Assembly: GCA_945873105.1 (NCBI GenBank)
Contig: CAMCBW010000038.1
Coordinates: 1-52,631, forward strand
DNA: 52,631 nucleotides
Direction of reading: 5' to 3'
Source of the DNA: Tangfeifania diversioriginum
Lineage (GTDB): Bacteria > Bacteroidota > Bacteroidia > Bacteroidales > Prolixibacteraceae
Part shown: positions 44,378 to 51,929 of the stretch, one piece after another
How the letters are laid out: every line of letters begins with the position of its first letter
Numbering within the stretch: the first letter of the stretch is position 1
The notes under the pieces: generated by a model
Seen by the model: only the letters and a program-made list of their open reading frames with translations
The model's database searches: none
What the model was told of the DNA's origin: nothing
Program-made: the position numbers and the translations under genes

Positions 44378-45784
44378 TCAAAAGTAGCTGGAACCATCCC
44401 AGCAATGGGTGCATAATTTCTCTTTCGGTAATCCGATTGCCTCTACCAGGTCATCCAGCCGCTGAAATTTTAAGGTGGTCAGGTCAAGATTTTTCCGGAT
44501 TTGCTCTACCATGGCCTGGTATTTGGGATGATCGGCGTCTGAATAGTCCTTCAGCTCGGTATGCAGATCACCGTTAAGCTGCTCTATGGCCTTGTGCGTG
44601 GCCAGATCCATGTTGGAGCGCGACCGGCTGAAATTGAGAAATTCGCATGGGTAGGTAAGCGGCGGACAGGCGATGCGCATATGAACCTCTTTGATTCCGG
44701 CCTCATGCAGGTCGCGTACATTGTCCTGAAGTTGTGTTCCCCTGACAATGGAGTCATCCAGAAAAATTCCCCGGTTGTTGCAGATGACGGCTTTGTTTGG
44801 CAGCAGTTTCATCTTCGCAACGAGGTTTCTGATGTTCTGGTTTTGGGGCATAAAACTGCGTGGCCAGGTGGGGGTATATTTGGAATAGGGTCTTTTGTGC
44901 GGAATGTTGGTGGCATTGCTGTAACCCATGGCATGTCCCACCCCTGAATCGGGTATTCCTGCTACAAAATCAGCTTCAACAGGATCATTTTTAGCCAGGG
45001 CTGCCCCGCATTTGTATCGGCATTCATCCACATTGAGCCCTTCGTAAAAAGAGGGTGGATAGCCAAAATAGACCCAGAGGAAGGAACAAATCTGCATCTG
45101 TTCGTTGGGTTTTCTTAATTGCTCGTAACCATCCGCTGTCAGCGAAATTATCTCGCCAGGACCCATGAACAGCTCCGTATCATAACCCAGGTTGGGAAAG
45201 GCACAGGTTTCAAAGGTGACAGCATAACTCCCCTCTTTCCTGCCAAGAATCACGGGAGTCCTGCCCAGACGGTCGCGGGCGGCAATGATTCGGTCTTCCG
45301 TCATGATCAACATGGAGCAAGATCCTTTTACCAGCCTGAAAACATTTTCGATGCCTGAGGTGAAATCTTCGCCTTCTGCAATCAGCATGGCTATCAATTC
45401 GGTGGGATTGATGGAACCCTGGCTGGTCTCAGCAAAAGTACGGCGCATTTTCATGAAACGTTCTTCCAGCTCCTCCAGGTTGACGATTTTGCTTACAGTA
45501 GTTACCGCGAATCTTCCAAGATGAGAAGTAACCAGAATTGGCTGCGCTTCATAATCACTGATTACACCAATCCCGATATGACCTTTGAACCCGGGAATAT
45601 CTCCCTCAAATTTGTTGCGGAAATAACCATCTTCCAGGCTGTGAATGGCCCGCTGAAATCCGCTTTTTTCAGAATAGAAGGCCATTCCGGCTCTTTTTGT
45701 TCCCAAATGGGAATGATAGTCGGTGCCATAAAAGACATCAGAAACACAATCATACTTAGAAATGCTGCCAAAAAATCCGCTCAT
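44378..45784 (-). CDS. Amidophosphoribosyltransferase-like protein, amidotransferase Cys replaced by Ser
   Basis: 468 residues from the ATG at 45784 (longer frames upstream have no family match). The N-terminal half is a class II glutamine amidotransferase fold (DVFYGTDYHSHLGTKRAGMAF), but the catalytic Cys expected right after Met is missing: the start reads MSGFFG. The C-terminal half is a PRPP-binding phosphoribosyltransferase with FLDDSIVRGTQ intact. Cys residues in ETCAFPN, RIACPPL and LCTHCWDG fit the positions of the PurF 4Fe-4S cluster ligands. MSGFFG-type PurF paralogs occur in Bacteroides as I recall. It may use ammonia, or be regulatory. Confidence 0.85.
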   Translation of the reverse strand: MSGFFGSISKYDCVSDVFYGTDYHSHLGTKRAGMAFYSEKSGFQRAIHSLEDGYFRNKFEGDIPGFKGHIGIGVISDYEAQPILVTSHLGRFAVTTVSKIVNLEELEERFMKMRRTFAETSQGSINPTELIAMLIAEGEDFTSGIENVFRLVKGSCSMLIMTEDRIIAARDRLGRTPVILGRKEGSYAVTFETCAFPNLGYDTELFMGPGEIISLTADGYEQLRKPNEQMQICSFLWVYFGYPPSFYEGLNVDECRYKCGAALAKNDPVEADFVAGIPDSGVGHAMGYSNATNIPHKRPYSKYTPTWPRSFMPQNQNIRNLVAKMKLLPNKAVICNNRGIFLDDSIVRGTQLQDNVRDLHEAGIKEVHMRIACPPLTYPCEFLNFSRSRSNMDLATHKAIEQLNGDLHTELKDYSDADHPKYQAMVEQIRKNLDLTTLKFQRLDDLVEAIGLPKEKLCTHCWDGSSYF

Positions 45785-45834
45785 GGTTGAATTGGTTCGA
45801 TTAGTTTTAGAAAATCTAAAAATAGCAGAAAAGC

Positions 45835-45850
45835 TGGTACAATTGTACCA
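45835..45850. promoter_or_regulatory. 16-bp perfect palindrome upstream of the PurF-like gene
   Basis: TGGTACAATTGTACCA, centred 58 bases before the start codon, with an additional GTACCAA half-site at 45866-45872. Candidate operator; the regulator is unknown. Confidence 0.4.
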
Positions 45851-45920
45851 ACATGCTTCTAATTCGTACCAATAATTTGTGAAGGCTTCCAAACGCCCGG
45901 ATGGCCTGTTCCCAAAGGAT

Positions 45921-46403
45921 CTAGCGTAAGTGCTTTGCCAGGTATTGATCGATCTTTTCCGGTTTGATGATCGGACCAAACCGCTTCACCGGTTTACCTG
46001 TTGCATCGACAAGAAATTTGGTGAAATTCCATTTGATTTTTCCGCCAAAGAGTCCGCTCAACTCAGTTTTAAGGTATTTGTAGATCGGATGGGCATGATC
46101 CCCGTTTACCTCTATCTTGGCGAACATTGGAAATGATACCCCATAATTGATCATGCATCCTTCTGCAATGGAAGATTCATCCCCGGGCTCCTGGTTGGCA
46201 AACTGGTTGCAGGGAAATCCAAGGATCACCAATCCCTGGCCCTTGTATTTCTGGTAGAGGTTCTCAAGCCCTTCGAACTGTGGGGTCAATCCGCATTTGC
46301 TGGCAGTGTTGACCACCAATACAGTCTTCCCCTTGAAGCTTTCCATGCTGATTTCCTTGCCCTGAAGCGTCTTGGCAGAGAATTGATAAAAATGGGTACT
46401 CAT
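45921..46403 (-). CDS. Glutathione peroxidase family thiol peroxidase
   Basis: 160-residue cytoplasmic thiol peroxidase, of normal length. Catalytic Cys in NTASKCGLTPQ, Gln in GFPCNQFANQEPG, Trp-Asn in KWNFTKFLVD. Bacterial members of this family usually take electrons from thioredoxin rather than glutathione. It begins 14 bases after the ahpF stop, so it is cotranscribed with ahpC and ahpF and probably under OxyR. Its role would be reduction of hydrogen peroxide or lipid hydroperoxides. Confidence 0.93.
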   Translation of the reverse strand: MSTHFYQFSAKTLQGKEISMESFKGKTVLVVNTASKCGLTPQFEGLENLYQKYKGQGLVILGFPCNQFANQEPGDESSIAEGCMINYGVSFPMFAKIEVNGDHAHPIYKYLKTELSGLFGGKIKWNFTKFLVDATGKPVKRFGPIIKPEKIDQYLAKHLR

Positions 46404-46417
46404 TCTTTTAATGGTTT

Positions 46418-47977
46418 TTATGCGGTTAATAATTGATCCTTAAGCCTGTCCTCAAAGGCTGCCAATGCTGCTTTTGAGCCTTCCCCCATGGCGATCACAA
46501 TCTGTTTGAAGGGTACGACCGACACATCCCCTGCGGCATAAATGCCAGCCCGATTGGTGCGGCAATGTGCATCGATGATGATCTCACCAGCCCTGTTTAC
46601 CTCCACCAGATGGCTAAAATTCTTGCTGTTGGAGGTTAGACCGATTTGGACAAAGATACCATCCAATTCAATAGTTTGTGTTTCACCGTTTTTCCTGTGT
46701 CTGAATTGCAGCGAGTTTACCTTAGATCCGTCCCCAAGGATGGCCAGAGTCTCGGCTCCCGTAACAATGCTTACATTGGAAATGGTTTTTAATTTGTCCT
46801 GCAGGATCTGGTCTCCCTTCAGTTCATCCAGGTATTCCAAAACCGTTACTTCACTGGCCAGGCCCGACAGATCAATGGCTGCCTCAAGCCCCGAGTTTCC
46901 ACCTCCTACAACAGCAACTCGCTTGTTCTTGTAGAAGGGACCATCGCAATGGGCACAAAAGGCGACCCCCGATCCAATGTAATCGTTCTCCCCGGGCACA
47001 TTTAGTCGTCTCCAGCTTGCACCGGTAGCAATGATCAGTGCTGGGGCAACCAACGTTTCATCCAGGGAGGTCCGTACCTGCTTCTCTCCGTTTACCAGCT
47101 CCACGGTTTCAATTTTGCGGTTTTCGAACAGCTCAACCGGGTATTCTCCCAGGTGCTGCTTCAAGTTGGCTACCAACTGACTTCCCGTAGTGGTTGGAAC
47201 CGAAATCATGTTTTCGATGCCTGCCGTCTCTGTAACTTGTCCGCCAATGTGATCCGCAACAATGGCCACCCTGAGGCCCTTGCGGGCCGAATAGATGGCA
47301 GCCGAAACGCCGGCAGGACCACCCCCAGCTACAATTACATCGTACCGTTTGGCTTCCTTCCTTTGTGATTGGAAATTTGTTCCAAACTTCTCTTCCAGTT
47401 TGCCCAGTAATTCGCCAAGTGTAGTCCTGCCCACGTGCAAAAGCTCCCCGTTGGCATAAACCGATGGGACTGCCTGGATGTTCAGTCTTTCTGTGAGCTC
47501 CTGGTGGATGGCTCCATCGATGATCTCGTGACGGATGTTCCCATTTAATATCGAAATCATGTTAAGCGCCTGGACAACATCGGGACAGTTGGTGCAGCTC
47601 AGGGAGATGAAACTCTCCACCCTGATGTTGCCTTTCAGTGCTTTGATCCGGTTGCTGATCGTTTCATCGGGGATATTCTTCCCAATACCATCCATGTTAA
47701 GCAATGCCAGCACCAAGGTGCTGAATTCGTGACCGTTCGGAACTGCACGAAACAGGATGGACGAGGCCACTCCATCCTTTAACAGTTGAAAGGATAATTC
47801 TCGCCCTTCCGAAACCTGGCAATCGATTTTTTCTGTACAGGAAGCTACCTCCTGCAACAAGCCGATCAGCTCACCGCGGTTGGCATGATTTGGATGAACT
47901 TGTATGTGAAAGGTATAAGAGGATTTTAATCCTTGAAACAGGGTTTGGAGTTGCGTTTTAATGGCTTGATCTAACAT
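46418..47977 (-). CDS. ahpF: Alkyl hydroperoxide reductase subunit F
   Basis: 519-residue NADH-dependent flavoenzyme that reduces AhpC. The start at 47977 gives MLDQAIKTQLQTLF, the usual AhpF opening. Domains: tandem thioredoxin-like N-terminus with redox CTNC (SCTNCPDVV), FAD-binding VAGGGPAGVSAAIYSA, NAD-binding VVGGGNSGLEAAI, thioredoxin-reductase-like CAHC (AFCAHCDGPF), and a closing IYAAGDVSVVPFKQI. It follows ahpC by 64 bases, across a hairpin, and is followed by gpx. Confidence 0.96.
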   Translation of the reverse strand: MLDQAIKTQLQTLFQGLKSSYTFHIQVHPNHANRGELIGLLQEVASCTEKIDCQVSEGRELSFQLLKDGVASSILFRAVPNGHEFSTLVLALLNMDGIGKNIPDETISNRIKALKGNIRVESFISLSCTNCPDVVQALNMISILNGNIRHEIIDGAIHQELTERLNIQAVPSVYANGELLHVGRTTLGELLGKLEEKFGTNFQSQRKEAKRYDVIVAGGGPAGVSAAIYSARKGLRVAIVADHIGGQVTETAGIENMISVPTTTGSQLVANLKQHLGEYPVELFENRKIETVELVNGEKQVRTSLDETLVAPALIIATGASWRRLNVPGENDYIGSGVAFCAHCDGPFYKNKRVAVVGGGNSGLEAAIDLSGLASEVTVLEYLDELKGDQILQDKLKTISNVSIVTGAETLAILGDGSKVNSLQFRHRKNGETQTIELDGIFVQIGLTSNSKNFSHLVEVNRAGEIIIDAHCRTNRAGIYAAGDVSVVPFKQIVIAMGEGSKAALAAFEDRLKDQLLTA

Positions 47978-47996
47978 GAGATGTTTTTTTTGAAAT

Positions 47997-48021
47997 GGGA
48001 GCAACCCGTTGGGTCACTCCC
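47997..48021 (-). terminator. Hairpin between ahpC and ahpF
   Basis: GGGAG...ACCC / GGGT...CTCCC fold into a stem with two wobble pairs and a 3-nt loop. No T run follows on the minus strand, so it is more likely a partial terminator or 3'-end stabiliser than a full stop. It could set a higher level of ahpC than ahpF. Confidence 0.4.
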
Positions 48022-48041
48022 AATTGTGTGTGGCTGTTGAA

Positions 48042-48605
48042 TTAGATTTTTCCTACGAGGTCGATGCTCGGTTTCAGGGTTTCTCCCCCTTGTTTCCACT
48101 TGGCGGGACAAACTTCTGAAGGATGGCTGGCAACAAACTGAAGTGCCTGCAAACGACGCAGCAATTCATCTGCATTGCGGCCAATGTTTCCGGCCACCAC
48201 TTCGTAAGCTACAATTTCCCCATTTGGATTGACAATGAAGGTCCCCCTGTCGGCTATGCCTGCTTTTTCGATCATCACATCGAAGCCTCGTGCCAAAACT
48301 GCAGTTGGGTCGGCCAGCATGGGATAGTTGATTTTCTTAATGGTGTCTGATGTATCGTGCCATGCCTTGTGGACGAAGTGGGTGTCGCAGGAGACGGAAT
48401 AGATTTCGCAATTGGCTGCTTTGAATTCACTGTATTTGTTGGCCAGATCTTCCAGCTCGGTTGGACATACGAAAGTGAAATCGGCGGGATAGAAGAAGAA
48501 CACCGACCATTTGCCCAAAACATCCTGTTTGGACAACTCTTTGAAGCCATTGTTTACGAAAGCCTGTACTTTAAAATCAACAATTTCTTTACCAATCTGT
48601 GACAT
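48042..48605 (-). CDS. ahpC: Peroxiredoxin, alkyl hydroperoxide reductase subunit C
   Basis: 187-residue 2-Cys peroxiredoxin of the AhpC type, which reduces hydrogen peroxide and organic peroxides. The start at 48605 gives MSQIGKEIVDF, the standard start. Peroxidatic Cys47 in FTFVCPTEL, resolving Cys166 in SEVCPAKW, and the YF-type C-terminal tail is replaced by LVGKI. It is transcribed away from oxyR; the gap holds an OxyR-type site and a TACATTTG promoter element. Confidence 0.97.
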   Translation of the reverse strand: MSQIGKEIVDFKVQAFVNNGFKELSKQDVLGKWSVFFFYPADFTFVCPTELEDLANKYSEFKAANCEIYSVSCDTHFVHKAWHDTSDTIKKINYPMLADPTAVLARGFDVMIEKAGIADRGTFIVNPNGEIVAYEVVAGNIGRNADELLRRLQALQFVASHPSEVCPAKWKQGGETLKPSIDLVGKI

Positions 48606-48665
48606 AATTTTTAATTTTTGTGTGAATGAATTTTTATATTTCCTGTTGTTATTTGTTTGATGATG

Positions 48666-48673
48666 CAAATGTA
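48666..48673 (-). promoter_or_regulatory. -7 element (TACATTTG) of ahpC
   Basis: Minus-strand TACATTTG, an exact TAnnTTTG match, 61 bases before the ahpC start. The OxyR-type site begins 23 bases upstream of it, an activating position. Confidence 0.5.
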
Positions 48674-48696
48674 GATCCAATATTATTATAATAAAA

Positions 48697-48732
48697 ACAG
48701 ATAATATCTATGTATATATAGATAATTACTAT
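48697..48732. promoter_or_regulatory. OxyR-type four-block binding site
   Basis: Reads ACAG-N7-CTAT-N6-ATAG-N7-CTAT, against the OxyR consensus ATAG-N7-CTAT-N7-ATAG-N7-CTAT: 15 of 16 block bases match, with the central spacer one base short. It lies between ahpC and oxyR and overlaps the oxyR -7 element. Confidence 0.65.
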
Positions 48733-48737
48733 ATTTG
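48730..48737 (+). promoter_or_regulatory. -7 element (TATATTTG) of oxyR
   Basis: Exact TAnnTTTG match that overlaps the last CTAT block of the OxyR-type site. Bound OxyR would cover this promoter, which fits autorepression. Confidence 0.45.
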
Positions 48738-48901
48738 ACAAGCTGTACGGGAAGGGAATCTTTGAATGTTCTGGAGAAGCGAAAAAATATGGATACGAAG
48801 AATCCTGGTAATTAAGCTTTACCAGGCCTAAGCTTACTCCAGGCCATGGCTTGAATGATATTTTCCTAACGGGAATCAAATGCAATTAAAGTGGTTAGAA
48901 A

Positions 48902-49825
48902 ATGACGCTTCAACAATTGGAATACATAGTGGCTCTTGACAGGACCCGCCACTTTGTTCGTGCGGCGGAGCAATGCGGGGTAACTCAGCCTACCTTGAGT
49001 GCCATGATTCATAAGCTGGAGGATGAATTGGGCTGCCTGTTGTTTGACAGATCAATGCATCCGGTGGTCCCTACCGATGCAGGAACAAGGGTGTTGCACC
49101 ATGCCAATGTGATTTTGTACAATGTACGGCAACTAAACGAAGAGCTTTCTGCGCAGAAAGGCTCCCTGTCGGGAACCCTTACCCTGGGAATCATACCCAC
49201 CATTGCTCCTTATCTTTTGCCACGTTTCATTGCAGGGTTTCGCAGGGATTATCCCGATGTGACTTTAAAAGTGGCAGAAATGCGTACGGATTCCATCATT
49301 GCCAAACTGCATGCAGCGGAGATAGACATGGCCATCCTCTCTACTCCGCTGGAAGAGCCAAATATTCTTGAAGTGCCACTCTATTATGAAAAATTCATTG
49401 CCTACATATCGCCCGATGAGTCAATCTTTGGCAAGGAAGAGTTGTCGATCAGCGACCTTCCGATGGAGCATCTTTGGGTGTTGGAAGAGGGACACTGTTT
49501 GCGGAACCAGGTGCTCAATTTTTGTGAGAACAGGTTGCGTACCTCCACCTTTGAGGCTGGCAGCATCGATACTTTGGTGAAGATAGTGGATGTAAACGGC
49601 GGTTATACCGTCATCCCTGAATTGCACGTGGCCTTGTTGAGTGCGGAGCAGAAATTGAATCTGAGAGCCATCGTACGTCCGGAGGCTACCCGTGAAATTG
49701 CCCTGGTGATCCGCCACGATTACGTGCGTGAGGGGTTGGTGAATGCGGTAGCCAACAGCATCAAGACCATCATTCCCTCCTCCATGCTGGACCAGCGGCT
49801 GAAGAAATTTGCGATCAGGTTGTAA
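48902..49825 (+). CDS. oxyR: LysR-type peroxide sensor OxyR
   Basis: 307-residue LysR regulator that senses hydrogen peroxide by disulfide formation. Winged helix at 1-60 with FVRAAEQCGVTQPTLSAMIHKLE; effector domain about 90-300. The redox pair falls at Cys199 and Cys208 within EEGHCLRNQVLNFC, the same numbers and spacing as in E. coli OxyR. The context (divergent ahpC, OxyR-type site between them) supports the call strongly. Confidence 0.96.
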   Translation: MTLQQLEYIVALDRTRHFVRAAEQCGVTQPTLSAMIHKLEDELGCLLFDRSMHPVVPTDAGTRVLHHANVILYNVRQLNEELSAQKGSLSGTLTLGIIPTIAPYLLPRFIAGFRRDYPDVTLKVAEMRTDSIIAKLHAAEIDMAILSTPLEEPNILEVPLYYEKFIAYISPDESIFGKEELSISDLPMEHLWVLEEGHCLRNQVLNFCENRLRTSTFEAGSIDTLVKIVDVNGGYTVIPELHVALLSAEQKLNLRAIVRPEATREIALVIRHDYVREGLVNAVANSIKTIIPSSMLDQRLKKFAIRL

Positions 49826-49928
49826 AGGCAGCGCAAGCCACTGTTTGTGCCAGGAATACTTTGGGGTAGTAAAGAAGGCAAACCAGAAATACCCCGCATG
49901 GATCCATCCCTTCCACTTTGTGAAATAA

Positions 49929-50555
49929 TTAGATGATCCTGTAAATCTCCATGATCTCTTCCAGAATGTGCTTGAAATCAATTTTTAAATCGGTAAGTCT
50001 CCCTGACTTGACATCAAAAACCCAGCCATGAACCACAAGGTTCCGTTCTTTCGAGGCTTTTTGTACCTCAGAGGTCTTGATGACGTTCACACACTGCTCC
50101 TGGACGTTCAATTCAACCAGTCGGTTGTACCGCTCTTCCTCCGTGGCAATGGCGTCCAGTTCAGCCCTGTGCAGCCTGTATACATCCCTGATGTTCCTTA
50201 ACCAAGGATTGAGAATTCCCAGATCTGCCGATTGCATGGCCGCTTTTACCCCACCACAAAAGTAGTGGCCGCAGACTACAATGTGCTTTACCTTCAGGTG
50301 GTTTACAGCATAGTTGATGATGCACATCGCACTTAGGTCAGTGTTGGCCACCATGTTGCCGATATTCCGGTGCACAAAAACTTCCCCTGGTTTTGCACCC
50401 ATTAACTCTTCTGCGGTTACCCGGCTGTCGGAACAGCCGATGTACAATACCTCCGGATTTTGGCCAAGAGAGAGGTTCCTGAAATAGTCCTTGTCTATTT
50501 TCAGTTTCTCGGTGATCCAATCCTGGTTGTTCCTGAAGATCTGTTTGATATCCAT
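49929..50555 (-). CDS. Beta-class carbonic anhydrase
   Basis: 208-residue zinc enzyme converting CO2 and bicarbonate. The start at 50555 (MDIKQIFRNNQDW) is the usual start of this family. Zinc ligands and catalytic dyad: CSDSR (Cys and Asp-Arg), and HIVVCGHYFCGGV (His and Cys). The HRNIGNMV motif lies between them. It starts 8 bases after the stop of the PQQ-propeller gene, so the two are likely cotranscribed, although no functional link is evident. Confidence 0.95.
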   Translation of the reverse strand: MDIKQIFRNNQDWITEKLKIDKDYFRNLSLGQNPEVLYIGCSDSRVTAEELMGAKPGEVFVHRNIGNMVANTDLSAMCIINYAVNHLKVKHIVVCGHYFCGGVKAAMQSADLGILNPWLRNIRDVYRLHRAELDAIATEEERYNRLVELNVQEQCVNVIKTSEVQKASKERNLVVHGWVFDVKSGRLTDLKIDFKHILEEIMEIYRII

Positions 50556-50563
50556 GTAACGAA

Positions 50564-51916
50564 TTATTTGACAGCGACAAGGTAATGCTGTGTTCTGAAA
50601 AAGAGCAGATTCCCTGAAATCGCAGGAGTGGCCATGCAAACGTCCTTAAGTGGGTTTACAGCCAATTGCTGGAATACAGGTCCAGCTTTAATTACAAATA
50701 TATTGCCCTCTTCTGAACTAAAGTAAAGCTTCCCGTCTGCCGCAATTCCGGAGGCGGTGAAGGCTTCCTTCAGGCTCTCCTTGTACTTTAGCTCTCCTGT
50801 AAGGGCATCAAAACAGGTCAGTTGTCCATTGACCTGCAGGTTGTAGAGGTATCCCCTGTATACGAGGGGAGTCTGCATATAGGCTCCACCCCTTTTAACG
50901 CTCCAGGCAATGTATTTGTTTCGGGTACTGTCGGGGGCGAGGGTGATATCCCCGGTTGCATTGGGTCTGACGACAAAGATGGGGGAATATTTGCCATGGG
51001 CACTGTTGAGGTAGATCAGGTCGTTGGCTACTACAGGGGTAGGAGTAGGGATATCCCCGCCATTGCTCAGTTTCCAGATCTCTTTCCCGGTTTCAAAATC
51101 GTATCCGCACATGTGGGTGTAGCCGTTGGCGATGACCATGGTTTTTCCTTTTCCTTCATAAATGGCTGGTGTACAATAGGTCTGGTCTTCATCTCCGCGC
51201 GAAGTTTTCCAGATCACTTTCCCAGTAGCTAAATCAAGGGCAGTTATGTAGGGCGTTTTGGGAATATCACACTGCAGGATAATACGATCTTTGCAGATTA
51301 TTGGGGAGCTCGAATATCCCCACTCTATACCTGGAGCAGGTTTAAATCCAGGGTTTAACAAACCCATATCCTTTTCCCACAAGAGATTTCCTTTCATGTC
51401 ATAGCAGAAGAGGCCTTCAGAACCGAAATGCACCACCAGGTATTTGCCATCGGTGGCCGGAGTGCAATTGGCCTGGGAGGCTTTGGTGTGCCGCTTTGAT
51501 TTTGGGACACCTGTGCGGGCAACTCTCTCCCAAATAATCCTTCCATTCTGCTTGTCGATACAATAGGTCTTGAATTCATGTACCATCTTGTCGTCTGCTT
51601 CACCTATGTCACCATAAAGTCCTACTTTAAGTAATTCAGTATTGGCAAAATTGGATGCGGTGGTGATAAATACGAAATCGTTCCAGATTACCGGACTGGA
51701 GTGGCCCAATCCGGGGATTGGGGTTTTCCATTGAATGGAGGCAAGGCTGTCGATGTTCCATTTAACCGGAGGAATCGCCTTCTCTATAAATCCGCGACCT
51801 GCCGGTCCGCGAAAACCAGGCCATTGATTTTCAGAAGAACCCTGTGCCATCAGACATGGCGGTGTTAAGCAGAATCCAGCCAAAAAAAGGCCAAAAGCCA
51901 AGAGGTGTTTTTTCAT
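50564..51916 (-). CDS. PQQ-type beta-propeller repeat protein (secreted)
   Basis: 450-residue exported protein with signal peptide ending CLMAQ. It has repeated PQQ/BamB-type blades: GRIIWERVARTG, GNLLWEKDMGLL, GKVIWKTSRGD, GKEIWKLSNGGD, GELKYKESLKE. The opening NQWPGFRGPAGRG is common in outer-membrane or secreted propellers of Planctomycetes and Bacteroidota. No catalytic residues for an alcohol dehydrogenase (Cys-Cys ring, heme site) are visible, so it is probably a binding or scaffold protein rather than a PQQ enzyme. Next to a Gfo/Idh/MocA gene on the left-reading operon. Confidence 0.8.
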   Translation of the reverse strand: MKKHLLAFGLFLAGFCLTPPCLMAQGSSENQWPGFRGPAGRGFIEKAIPPVKWNIDSLASIQWKTPIPGLGHSSPVIWNDFVFITTASNFANTELLKVGLYGDIGEADDKMVHEFKTYCIDKQNGRIIWERVARTGVPKSKRHTKASQANCTPATDGKYLVVHFGSEGLFCYDMKGNLLWEKDMGLLNPGFKPAPGIEWGYSSSPIICKDRIILQCDIPKTPYITALDLATGKVIWKTSRGDEDQTYCTPAIYEGKGKTMVIANGYTHMCGYDFETGKEIWKLSNGGDIPTPTPVVANDLIYLNSAHGKYSPIFVVRPNATGDITLAPDSTRNKYIAWSVKRGGAYMQTPLVYRGYLYNLQVNGQLTCFDALTGELKYKESLKEAFTASGIAADGKLYFSSEEGNIFVIKAGPVFQQLAVNPLKDVCMATPAISGNLLFFRTQHYLVAVK

Positions 51917-51929
51917 AGAAAGTAATTTG

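Noticed and set aside
50564-51916. PQQ-dependent alcohol dehydrogenase
   Set aside because: Only propeller repeats are visible; the vicinal Cys pair and metal/PQQ ligands and a cytochrome domain are absent.
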